Below are positions 54,947-63,119 of a stretch of 64,000 nucleotides of DNA, one piece after another; position 1 is the stretch's first letter, and the number at the start of each line of letters is the position of its first letter. The notes beneath the pieces are model-generated. The model made no database searches. It had not been told where the DNA came from and saw nothing but the letters and a program-made list of their open reading frames with translations. The position numbers and the translations under genes are program-made. Where the stretch lies: positions 62,001 to 126,000 of the forward strand of contig NZ_BFBB01000005.1 of NCBI RefSeq assembly GCF_003114855.1, written 5' to 3'. The DNA comes from Leptospira ryugenii (GTDB lineage Bacteria; Spirochaetota; Leptospiria; Leptospirales; Leptospiraceae).

Positions 54947-56314
54947 TTAATCTAATTCTAGTATTAAGAACATTGTGTCATCCAAAAATGAGACGATTCC
55001 GTATTCTGATTTCAAATCTTTGATAATGACATCCTGCAATTCTTCTAAGGAACCCACAGTTTTATTGCGATTTAAAATATGCAATAATCCTTCTGTTCCC
55101 AACTCTTTGCCTGATGAAGTCACACATTCAATAAGTCCGTCTGTATAAATGACAAATCGATCGCCAGATTGAAATGGAACAACCTTTTCCTGAACGATCG
55201 GCGAACGAATATTAAATCCTAGAATAGATCCATCTGTTTCTATCTCTTCATAATTTCCGTTTTTCGGACAAAAGAGAAGATATGGATGACCTGCATTTCC
55301 AATGGTTACTTTTTTGTCCAAAAAATCAAAGAATAAGTAAACTGCAGAAGCATGGTATCGATTGAGATCTTTTGTTAGACGAATATCCAAATACTCAAGA
55401 AGTTTTACTGGAGAAAGTTTGAATCGGTAGGGAATTGTCGACACCAAGACTTTCATGATGGAGGCAACCATAGCGGATGAAATCCCATGACCTGCCACGT
55501 CGGTCAAAAACACTCCTACGTTTCCTTCCCGCAATTGAACAAAGTCGAAGAAATCCCCACCGATTGTATTTGGATTTTGACGATAGAATTTAAATTTGAG
55601 ACCTTGGATTTGCTCATCAGCAGGGAATAGTGTATCCTGAACCTTCTTGGCAAGTTCAAGATCTTGTTGGATGACACGTTTCTCTTCTGCATATTTATAA
55701 AGTTCTAATATATTCTTACGTTTGTTGATGATAAAGAACGTGCCGATCGCAGAAGCGCCAGCATAGGTTAGTAGCGGAAATAATCTGGCAAAGAGTGAAG
55801 TAGAATTTAAAAGACTTTCCGGAAGAAAAAAATTAAACACAATATGAAACATAGAAAAGTAAATCCCAGGGAGGATGCAAGCCCAGCGCTTTAGCCTAAG
55901 ACTGTATACGAGGATGATAATGCTACTGACCATTAAGTAAGCATTGAACAAATAAAAGTTCTCTAGACTTGGAAAGAAACTCAAGGAGTGGGATACTACG
56001 TAATAAAAAACACCATCGGTTACAAAACCACCCAAATGAATCGCAAGACTCAGTATCTCCCGTTTGGTATTGATGATGCCAAACATCAAAACTCGAATCA
56101 AAGTGATCAAAAACAAGAATGGCAAGACCGAGGGAACGATCCTAAAAAATGGTGGGATCAACAAAAGGAAATAAAAAAAGAAATGAATGAAGAAGGCATA
56201 ATACAGGAAATCGCGTTCATATTTTTTCTCCATGACGGAGAGAATTTCCTTGTTTCTTGGGCTGTCCTCCCAAGCATACTGTTTCCAGTTCAAATTTGTA
56301 AGAAAGAAAAACAT
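54947..56314 (-). CDS. Membrane PP2C/SpoIIE-type serine/threonine phosphatase
   Basis: 455 residues. About six transmembrane helices (roughly 36-60, 64-84, 88-108, 112-132, 140-160, 172-195) form a membrane sensor; a coiled-coil linker (205-225) leads to a SpoIIE phosphatase with all metal ligands: GGDFFDF, LTDVAGHG, VIYTDGL and LDDTMFLIL. It is a catalytically plausible relative of the degenerate protein at 4609-5709. Such enzymes dephosphorylate anti-sigma-factor antagonists and other Ser/Thr phosphoproteins. Preceded by the secreted 56317 gene on the same strand with a 2-base gap. Confidence 0.88.
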   Translation of the reverse strand: MFFFLTNLNWKQYAWEDSPRNKEILSVMEKKYERDFLYYAFFIHFFFYFLLLIPPFFRIVPSVLPFLFLITLIRVLMFGIINTKREILSLAIHLGGFVTDGVFYYVVSHSLSFFPSLENFYLFNAYLMVSSIIILVYSLRLKRWACILPGIYFSMFHIVFNFFLPESLLNSTSLFARLFPLLTYAGASAIGTFFIINKRKNILELYKYAEEKRVIQQDLELAKKVQDTLFPADEQIQGLKFKFYRQNPNTIGGDFFDFVQLREGNVGVFLTDVAGHGISSAMVASIMKVLVSTIPYRFKLSPVKLLEYLDIRLTKDLNRYHASAVYLFFDFLDKKVTIGNAGHPYLLFCPKNGNYEEIETDGSILGFNIRSPIVQEKVVPFQSGDRFVIYTDGLIECVTSSGKELGTEGLLHILNRNKTVGSLEELQDVIIKDLKSEYGIVSFLDDTMFLILELD

Positions 56315-56316
56315 GC

Positions 56317-56655
56317 CTAAGGCTCACCCCAAAGTATACTTTCAATCTCCGAACCATTTAAGGTAATCGTGAAGGATTTGCCCGTATCGAGATATTGATC
56401 CATTTTCGCTGCTAGATCCAATGCTTCCTTTTCCGAGTCGATACGAAAGAAAAATGGAAACGAATTCACTTTGTAATTGTAAGGAAAGCGATCAGATACG
56501 ATAAGTGTGACACGGTAATGATTTGTACGGGATTCCAGCACAATGTGACTTACCTCTTTTCGCGACAAGACACGAGTCGTCGGAAGTCGGTTCCATGGGT
56601 TTGATTCAGCAAAAATACCAAAAGCGAGGAAAAAATAGCAGACTGAGAATCTCAT
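56317..56655 (-). CDS. Small secreted hypothetical protein
   Basis: 112 residues from ATG 56655 (MRFSVCYFFLAFGIFA is a signal peptide); an in-frame ATG at 56700 would place 15 residues before the signal and overlaps the start codon of the divergent gene (CATG at 56698-56701). The body is beta-rich (HYRVTLIVSDRFPYNYKV, FTITLNGSEIESILWG). No known family. It lies 2 bases upstream of the membrane phosphatase gene, so it may be a periplasmic partner or ligand sensor for that protein; this is inference from position. Confidence 0.6.
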   Translation of the reverse strand: MRFSVCYFFLAFGIFAESNPWNRLPTTRVLSRKEVSHIVLESRTNHYRVTLIVSDRFPYNYKVNSFPFFFRIDSEKEALDLAAKMDQYLDTGKSFTITLNGSEIESILWGEP

Positions 56656-56698
56656 CCTATGATAGAATTTTGAGAAGTCTCTCGTATTTGAATTTAGC

Positions 56699-57727
56699 AT
56701 GACTCAGATGAAAATGCCTTTATACATCCTTTTTCTTTCCTGCATTGTGATTGTCAACTGTAGAGAGAAATCTGTGAATATTCCTACCAATCCATATGCT
56801 TCCTGGTCATTAAGTGATCCAGGCTTGCAAAGGAGATCTCTCAATTTCCCTCTCGGTGAAGAATGGAACCTTCGCGTTCAGGATTTAGATGATGTTCACC
56901 AAAATACCATCATCTCCTTAAATGAAATCGATGGAATTTCGGAAAGGCCAATAGCATCTCCACAGGCAGCCGATTTTTCCAGGAAGCTTTTTGCTATACG
57001 TAAGAGTTTCCCTGACAAAGTAAACCAACAACTCGACCAATACTTGATGGGCATCTACTTCGTTAAAAATTTAGGGAGCTCTGGTGTAACAGGTATTATA
57101 CGATATAACCAAGAGCCGATTGGAGGCATAGTTTTTTTGGATACCTCACTTCTATCCAAAAAGGCAAATGAGTGGGCTAGTTACAAAGACCGATCTGTCT
57201 TTCAATTGAAAGATGGGGAAGATTTGTATGTAAAAATTGAGGAAGATGAACAAAACAACATAGAAAATGCACTCGCTTTCATTTTACTGCATGAATTTGG
57301 CCATATCATCTCCGTGGTGGATAAAATAGCTCCTGATACTAGCCTCATGAAACGAGATTTTCGAGGCTTCCCCTTTTATAAAGGATTTTGGCTGAGCGAA
57401 GTAGAGTCCGAATATGATGCAAATATTCATAAAAAATCTGAGATTAAATTTTACGCAAAAGGTAGCATACCTTTAGATCCCGATGGTTTGGATATCTACT
57501 CTGAACTAGAGGACACACCGTTCGTTACTTTGTACGCTAGCACAAATGCGGATGATAGTTTTTCTGAAGCCTATGCCTCCTATGTGCATGTGGTATTACA
57601 AAAGAAACCCTATGAGGTCTATTTCAAAAAAGGCCAAGATACAAAGCTTATCTTTAAAAATGGGATCACAAGAAGTGATGCCGAAAACCAAGTAGAGGTT
57701 TTAAACAAGCTGTTCGGTATCAAATAG
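56699..57727 (+). CDS. Lipoprotein with HEFGH zinc-metallopeptidase motif
   Basis: About 342 residues (starts at 56699 or the ATG codons at 56708 and 56714 are equally possible). Lipoprotein signal LYILFLSCIVIVNC. The zinc signature HExxH is present as LLHEFGHIISVVD (about residues 198-210), and SEAYASY about 85 residues later may give the third ligand. It is related in plan to predicted exported metallopeptidases. It starts back to back with the gene at 56317 and is followed by a 53-base gap before purM. Confidence 0.72.
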   Translation: MTQMKMPLYILFLSCIVIVNCREKSVNIPTNPYASWSLSDPGLQRRSLNFPLGEEWNLRVQDLDDVHQNTIISLNEIDGISERPIASPQAADFSRKLFAIRKSFPDKVNQQLDQYLMGIYFVKNLGSSGVTGIIRYNQEPIGGIVFLDTSLLSKKANEWASYKDRSVFQLKDGEDLYVKIEEDEQNNIENALAFILLHEFGHIISVVDKIAPDTSLMKRDFRGFPFYKGFWLSEVESEYDANIHKKSEIKFYAKGSIPLDPDGLDIYSELEDTPFVTLYASTNADDSFSEAYASYVHVVLQKKPYEVYFKKGQDTKLIFKNGITRSDAENQVEVLNKLFGIK

Positions 57728-57780
57728 TCGACGATATCAAAAGCACCTAATCTTTTCGATCTTGATTCAATCGCGGTAGT

Positions 57781-58809
57781 TTAGAGAATATCGATTCTAC
57801 CGCTTGCATTTACCGTCCCTAGAGGGAAGGCTGTCTCGCCTAGGCTGTTTAACTTTGCTATCGTTTGGGAGAGATTTGCATCCGATACCACAAGTATAAA
57901 ACCCACACCCATATTAAAGGTAGAAAACAAATCCTTTTTCTCCAGGTGAAAGTCTTCCTTTAGCCTTTCAAAGACTGTAGACCGAGGGATTTGTGCACTT
58001 AAGATTTCTGCGCCTAGTCCTTTTGGCAAAACACGAGGTATATTTTCATAAAAGCCACCACCAGTAATGTGAACCATACCTTTAATCTCTTCGGTCTCAA
58101 TTAATTTTAGAATTGGTTTCACATAAATTCGAGTAGGAACAAATACATCTCTGGTGATAAAATCCAGAAGTTCACCAGAGGGTAATTTCCCGTTGGGCAT
58201 TAGTAACTTTCTTAAAAGCGAAAAACCGTTGCTATGTGGTCCAGAGGATTTCAAACCTATGATTTTGTCCCCAACCTGAATATTTCTTCCATCAATCAGT
58301 TTATCCTTCTCAACGACTCCTACGACAAAACCAGCCAAATCATACTCATCAGCTTCCATTACACCCGGATGTTCCGCTGTTTCACCACCTACAAGTGAAC
58401 AATCGGCCATTAGGCATCCATCAACAATCCCAGAAACGATCTTTTCCATGCGGGCAACATTGAGTTTACCGCATGCTATATAATCCTGGAAAAACAATGA
58501 TTTACCACCATTTACCAATATGTCATTTGCACACATAGCGACCAGGTCGATACCAATGGTGTCATGTTTATCCAGTAGCCGTGCGATTTCTAATTTTGTA
58601 CCGACTCCATCTGTCCCTGAAAGAAGGATTGGAGTTTTATAATCTTTTAGAAAACTAACATCATAACAGGCGGCAAAACCACCTAAACCGCCAATGACAT
58701 TTTGGGAGAAGGTGGAAGCGACCCTCTCCTTAATATTTTGAACAAATTCTTGGCCTTTTTCGGTATCTACACCTGCTTGTTTATAGGAAATGTTTGTTTG
58801 CTCAGACAT
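57781..58809 (-). CDS. purM: Phosphoribosylformylglycinamidine cyclo-ligase (AIR synthetase)
   Basis: 342 residues. Signature motifs: GGLGGFAACYDVS, SGTDGVGTKLEIA, AMCANDILVNGGKSLFFQDYIA, GGETAEHPGVM and the late GGGFYENIPRVLP. It closes the imidazole ring in purine synthesis, with ATP. Its ATG directly follows the murI stop (TAG-ATG), so it is translationally coupled to a cell-wall gene, an unusual pair. It is last in the leftward run htrA-aminotransferase-murI-purM. Confidence 0.96.
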   Translation of the reverse strand: MSEQTNISYKQAGVDTEKGQEFVQNIKERVASTFSQNVIGGLGGFAACYDVSFLKDYKTPILLSGTDGVGTKLEIARLLDKHDTIGIDLVAMCANDILVNGGKSLFFQDYIACGKLNVARMEKIVSGIVDGCLMADCSLVGGETAEHPGVMEADEYDLAGFVVGVVEKDKLIDGRNIQVGDKIIGLKSSGPHSNGFSLLRKLLMPNGKLPSGELLDFITRDVFVPTRIYVKPILKLIETEEIKGMVHITGGGFYENIPRVLPKGLGAEILSAQIPRSTVFERLKEDFHLEKKDLFSTFNMGVGFILVVSDANLSQTIAKLNSLGETAFPLGTVNASGRIDIL

Positions 58810-59601
58810 CTATTTTACTTCCTGTGGTTTGATCATCATTAGAGAATACTTGGGTAAAAACTGAGTAAGGACAGAATGAAAGACCTCTGTATGTAAATCA
58901 TTATCCGAGTTTAGAAATACCTTTATTGTTGGATCAGAACTCTTCAATGGCGAGAGAGTATTTTTTATGTGCATTGCTGTTCCCAAATTTCCATCATAAA
59001 CCTTCACATTTGGAAAGGAATGTTGAATCTTTTCTTTTAAAAAAACATAATGCGTACAACCCAACACTATAATATTTGTTTGGTCCAAGACTCCGCGAAT
59101 TTTTTCTTCCAGAAAATGCCAAGCTTCCTCCCAAGCACCTTGGTCGATCATTTTTGCCAATCCTTCACAAGCAACAGGGAGATAGGAGTTCTCCTTTTGT
59201 AAATTCTGCACCAACTGATTGAATTTTTCTTCTTTCAGGGTCAGTGAGGTAGCAAACACAGCAATTGTTTTTCCTGGATTTTCCATGGCTGCCGGTTTGA
59301 CTGCGGGTTCCATTCCAAACACTGGGATAGATTCTGTTTTGCGTAAAGGTTCTACTGCCACGGAAGTTGCAGAATTGCAGGCAATCAAACCTGCATCAAT
59401 CTGGAAGGATTTCAAAAATGAAAAAGCACTTTGTGAAATTTCTAGTACAGATTGTTTTGGCAAGTGTCCATAAGGCCCATGGAACAAATCTGCAAAGTAG
59501 ATATAATTTATATCGGGCAAACTCTCATACAAACTTTTGAGTACAGAGAGTCCACCTAGTCCCGAATCGAAGAGGCCGATTGTGGAACCATTCTTTCCCA
59601 A
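58810..59601 (-). CDS. murI: Glutamate racemase MurI
   Basis: 263 residues from TTG 59601 (MGKNGSTIGLFDSGLGGLSV after initiation), because an upstream ATG at 59703 would overlap the aminotransferase gene by almost 100 bases and lacks a ribosome site; no strong site precedes the TTG either. Both catalytic cysteines are present: ACNSAT and LGCTHY, with FDSG near the N-terminus. It makes D-glutamate for peptidoglycan. It is 4 bases downstream of the aminotransferase gene and adjoins purM. Confidence 0.92.
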   Translation of the reverse strand: MGKNGSTIGLFDSGLGGLSVLKSLYESLPDINYIYFADLFHGPYGHLPKQSVLEISQSAFSFLKSFQIDAGLIACNSATSVAVEPLRKTESIPVFGMEPAVKPAAMENPGKTIAVFATSLTLKEEKFNQLVQNLQKENSYLPVACEGLAKMIDQGAWEEAWHFLEEKIRGVLDQTNIIVLGCTHYVFLKEKIQHSFPNVKVYDGNLGTAMHIKNTLSPLKSSDPTIKVFLNSDNDLHTEVFHSVLTQFLPKYSLMMIKPQEVK

Positions 59602-59605
59602 AAGT

Positions 59606-60907
59606 TTAGGAACCCAAATAAGATTTAATGCTGTCAGCCAAGGTCTTGAATATCCAATCAAATTTTTCTTCGTTTTCTTCCAAGAGTGTAACTCGAAAGC
59701 CATTCTTTGAACAACAAAATGAACTTAAAGGTACGACACAAATGCCTTGAGAGGCTAATAGATGCAATACAAATCGTCGATCTAGAGCTGCCTGTTCTAA
59801 CAAAGGATTCACATAGTTCTTCACTTTTTCATTTGGAATAGGCAATGACATATTTGGTTTGAGAACACCATCTTCAAAAAGCACAGTAAGGTAAAAGGCT
59901 CCTTTGGGTTCAATGACCCGCACCCCTTTTACGGATTCAAAAGCCTTGGTTGCTTTTCTTGCTTTCTGTTTAAACTTCTCATTTCTCATTTTCAAATGAG
60001 GTAAAAAATTTGGGTGGGAATAAACTTTCGGTATTGATAGCTGAGGGAGGGTCGTAGAACACACCTCAAGCATTTTAGCATCTAACAATGACTTGATATA
60101 TCGATCAAAAACCGGATCATTTTTTCGGTTGAAAATTTCAAGCCAACCGCAACGTGCACCGGGCCAGGGAAATTCTTTAGAAATAGAACGTAATGCAAAT
60201 CCACAGACCTTTTCACCAATAACTTCGGATAAATGGACAGAGCCCCATTCAGAATAGTTAACGTGAGCATATGTTTCATCGCAGATCAATATGATATCAT
60301 ACTTCTCACATATCTTCACGATCTCTCGCATAACTTCTTTAGAATAAACTGCACCAGTAGGATTGTCTGGATTGATGAGTAAAATTCCAGCGATAGAATC
60401 ATTGTATTTCACTTTGTTTTCAATATCTTCTAGGTCTGGCATCCAGTCATTGTCAGGATTGAGATCATAGGTTAGGTGCTCATAGCCTGAATGTGCGGCT
60501 TCTGCAGAAGAAAGGGTGGAATAAGCAGGTGAAGGTCCCAGGATCCGTGCCTCTCTACGCATAAATCCGAAGATCTTAGCGACGGCATCACCCAATCCAT
60601 TGAAAAACAAAATATCATCGGAAGTGATTTGTGCACCTCCTCTCTCATTCACTTTGGCGCTTAAGAACTTTCGGGTGCTTTCATCACCTTGTGTTGCGGT
60701 ATAGGCCCAGGATTTGTTTTCTGCGACCAAGTCGCTCACAATGGATTTCATCCAATCGGGAATGCTTTCTCCCTTTTGGATGGGATCACCTATGTTTTCC
60801 CAGGTGATGTCTACACCCATACCTTGGATTTGCTTTGCAATGCCGACGATTTGTCGGATTTCATAGATCAATGCATCAGCACCAGAATGGACAATATTTC
60901 TTCTCAT
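59606..60907 (-). CDS. PLP-dependent class I/II aminotransferase
   Basis: 433 residues from ATG 60907, which has AGGA 8 bases upstream; the frame reads 11 codons further up but into htrA. The PLP fold I motifs are PDNPTG (Asn and Gly), ICDETYAHV (Asp) and SISKEFPWPGARCGW, with the Schiff-base Lys. The family is that of aspartate and alanine-type aminotransferases; substrate unknown. It follows htrA by 10 bases and precedes murI, so nitrogen transfer for D-Glu or other amino acids is possible, but this is not shown. Confidence 0.88.
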   Translation of the reverse strand: MRRNIVHSGADALIYEIRQIVGIAKQIQGMGVDITWENIGDPIQKGESIPDWMKSIVSDLVAENKSWAYTATQGDESTRKFLSAKVNERGGAQITSDDILFFNGLGDAVAKIFGFMRREARILGPSPAYSTLSSAEAAHSGYEHLTYDLNPDNDWMPDLEDIENKVKYNDSIAGILLINPDNPTGAVYSKEVMREIVKICEKYDIILICDETYAHVNYSEWGSVHLSEVIGEKVCGFALRSISKEFPWPGARCGWLEIFNRKNDPVFDRYIKSLLDAKMLEVCSTTLPQLSIPKVYSHPNFLPHLKMRNEKFKQKARKATKAFESVKGVRVIEPKGAFYLTVLFEDGVLKPNMSLPIPNEKVKNYVNPLLEQAALDRRFVLHLLASQGICVVPLSSFCCSKNGFRVTLLEENEEKFDWIFKTLADSIKSYLGS

Positions 60908-60917
60908 GTTCGGAATC

Positions 60918-62045
60918 CTACTTTCCTGTTCGGTAGACAACCTCCACCAAAGGCACGGATAATTCCAAGGATTGTGCCTCCCTAAATATCTTCAACCGTA
61001 AGACTCCTCCCAATCCTACGAGCCCTACTTGTTCACGCAAATCATTGATGTTTCTGATTTTGATGCCATTGGCTTGTAGGATAAAGTCATAGCGCCGAAG
61101 CCCCGCTTTTTCCGCCGAAGAACCTGGCTCGATGTCATAGACCAGAACCCCAACGGCTTCTAGAGGGATGCCCAATGACTTTCTGTGGTCAGGAACAGGA
61201 GCTGTTGCCATCACACCTAAGGTTGCGGGGCGGATGTTTTGCCCTACATTTTGTTCAATTTGCCGCAAGACCTTTTTTACATAATTGATGGGGATTGCAA
61301 AGCCGATCCCGGAGTTCATCCCATTGCCTCCTCGGATCATCCGGTTGATTCCGATCACTTCGCCATAGATATTCAGAAGAGGTCCCCCACTGCTCCCAGG
61401 GTTGATGGTCGTATCTGTCTGGATATGCGTCTGGCCGGTTTCATCTAAATCCTCTCGGGATTTGGTGGAGACAACACCCACGGTAAATGTTTTTTCGAGC
61501 CCATATGGAGATCCAACAGCGATCGCCCAGTCTCCGACTTCGACTTCATCGGAATTTCCCAAAAAAGCTGGTTCGAACACTTCATCACTTGGGATTTTAA
61601 GGAGAGCAATGTCTGCTCTCTCATGGCTTCCGACATACCTAGCTGGGTAGATCTTTCCATCTGGCATAATGATTTCTATGATTTCAGCATTTTGAATGAC
61701 ATGGTAATTGGTTACAACAAATCCCCTTTCATCAATGATAAAGCCACTGCCAAGAGAAGATAGCCTTTCATCATGTGCCTCCCCAAATGCGTAAGGATGG
61801 AAGATCATCTCCGTTTTTTTAGTACGAATGGAAACAACGTAGGATTGAGCCACTCGATACACATTGTGAAAACTGTTTTGCAGTTGTATGGCTTGGTTTT
61901 GTTTGCTCGCAGACACTGGCTTGGGGGTCGCAAAGATCTTTGCAACCGAAGAACGGATTTCAGGGAAAAATATTGCAATTAAAATCAAAAACAATAAAAC
62001 AAAGTTGAAGTAGACGATTGTAGGAATGGAGTTTTTTCTTTCCAT
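60918..62045 (-). CDS. HtrA/DegS-type periplasmic serine protease with one PDZ domain
   Basis: 375 residues. One N-terminal transmembrane helix (about 10-28) keeps it membrane-bound, as in DegS. The trypsin-like domain has His115 (TNYHVI), Asp145 (ADIALLK) and Ser219 (NPGSSGGPL). One PDZ domain (about 275-370, EPGSSAEKAGLRRYDFILQANG) follows. Such proteases sense or degrade misfolded envelope proteins and may cleave an anti-sigma factor. Its divergent neighbour at 62049 begins three bases away, so the promoter regions of the two genes lie inside each other's coding start. Confidence 0.92.
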   Translation of the reverse strand: MERKNSIPTIVYFNFVLLFLILIAIFFPEIRSSVAKIFATPKPVSASKQNQAIQLQNSFHNVYRVAQSYVVSIRTKKTEMIFHPYAFGEAHDERLSSLGSGFIIDERGFVVTNYHVIQNAEIIEIIMPDGKIYPARYVGSHERADIALLKIPSDEVFEPAFLGNSDEVEVGDWAIAVGSPYGLEKTFTVGVVSTKSREDLDETGQTHIQTDTTINPGSSGGPLLNIYGEVIGINRMIRGGNGMNSGIGFAIPINYVKKVLRQIEQNVGQNIRPATLGVMATAPVPDHRKSLGIPLEAVGVLVYDIEPGSSAEKAGLRRYDFILQANGIKIRNINDLREQVGLVGLGGVLRLKIFREAQSLELSVPLVEVVYRTGK

Positions 62046-62048
62046 AAG

Positions 62049-63119
62049 ATGCCGAAATCTGCACCATATTGGATTCAGAGATTTATCTGTCGAACTAAAA
62101 AGTATTCTTGTATTTTATCTGCCTTGTTTCTAAGCAATTGCCTTCCTTATCTCTACCATGTAAGCAAAGAACAATCAAGTATCCTCTTAAATCGAAGGGA
62201 AATAAACTCTGTTTTGCAAGATACTAGTGTTGATGAGCGGACAAAGAAGAAACTCGCCTTAATTCAACTCGCAAGAGAGTATGCAGTCAACAAACTGAAA
62301 TTAAACCCAGATGGTGGCTTCGAATATTATACGAAATTAGATAGAGAAGAAATTGGATGGAATGTAAGTGCATGCCAAGCCCTTGCCTTCGAGTCTTATA
62401 CATGGTGGTTTCCATTTGCTGGCACTGTTCCTTATAAAGGATTCTTTTCAAAGGATTTAGCTCTTAAAGAAGAGGAATCATTAAAACGTTTAGGATTGGA
62501 TACAAGAGTAAGAGCTTTTGGCGGGTATTCAACTTTGGGATGGTTTTCGGATCCAGTTTTGTCACCACAATTGGATTGGGAGGATACCAAACTAGTTGGA
62601 TTGGTCTTTCATGAAATGGCTCATGCCACAAGTTACCTTCCTGGAGATTCCAATCTCAATGAATCTTATGCTAGTTATGTGGAAGAAAAAGGATTGGAAC
62701 GATTTTATAAGGAAAGAGAAGGAAAAGACAGTCCGTCTTTAAAGGAAATCCTAAATGAAAAAAAGGAAAAGGAAACTTCCATTGCCATACTAAAAAAATA
62801 TGCTTATGAGCTAGACAAGATCTATAAAAGCCAGTCTACGGATGAGTCAAAACTACAAAAGAAAAAGGAAACAATCCAAAGTTTCAAGGAAGAAGTCATT
62901 CGTTTAAACATCGTACCAGCAAAAAAAATCGAAACATTCCGCAAGAAAGAATGGAATAACGAAGACTTTTTAGGAGTCCTTAGATACCACTCGGGAAACC
63001 AAACCTTTGAATCATTGTTCACTCAAGCAAATGAAGACTTTGGAATTTTCCACTCCAAAGTCAAAGAGCTTTTCTCGCTTAGCGCGGAAGAGAGAAAAAA
63101 ACTCCTTAATCTTCCGTAA
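62049..63119 (+). CDS. Predicted aminopeptidase lipoprotein (COG4324/PF10023-like)
   Basis: 356 residues. Lipoprotein signal with lipobox LSNC, then a motif set found in predicted aminopeptidases: VSACQALAF, GTVPYKGFF, AFGGYSTLGWFSDPVLSPQL, the zinc motif VFHEMAHATSYLPGD and NESYASYVEEKGLERF. The His-Glu-x-x-His pattern is HEMAH. Periplasmic, membrane-anchored peptidase; substrate unknown. It overlaps the convergent unknown gene by 14 bases and lies back to back with htrA, so envelope protein turnover genes cluster here. Confidence 0.82.
   Translation: MPKSAPYWIQRFICRTKKYSCILSALFLSNCLPYLYHVSKEQSSILLNRREINSVLQDTSVDERTKKKLALIQLAREYAVNKLKLNPDGGFEYYTKLDREEIGWNVSACQALAFESYTWWFPFAGTVPYKGFFSKDLALKEEESLKRLGLDTRVRAFGGYSTLGWFSDPVLSPQLDWEDTKLVGLVFHEMAHATSYLPGDSNLNESYASYVEEKGLERFYKEREGKDSPSLKEILNEKKEKETSIAILKKYAYELDKIYKSQSTDESKLQKKKETIQSFKEEVIRLNIVPAKKIETFRKKEWNNEDFLGVLRYHSGNQTFESLFTQANEDFGIFHSKVKELFSLSAEERKKLLNLP

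Noticed and set aside
59602..59703. Longer N-terminus for MurI from an upstream ATG
   Set aside because: Would overlap the aminotransferase gene by almost 100 bases and adds residues absent from the usual MurI start; TTG at 59601 fits better.
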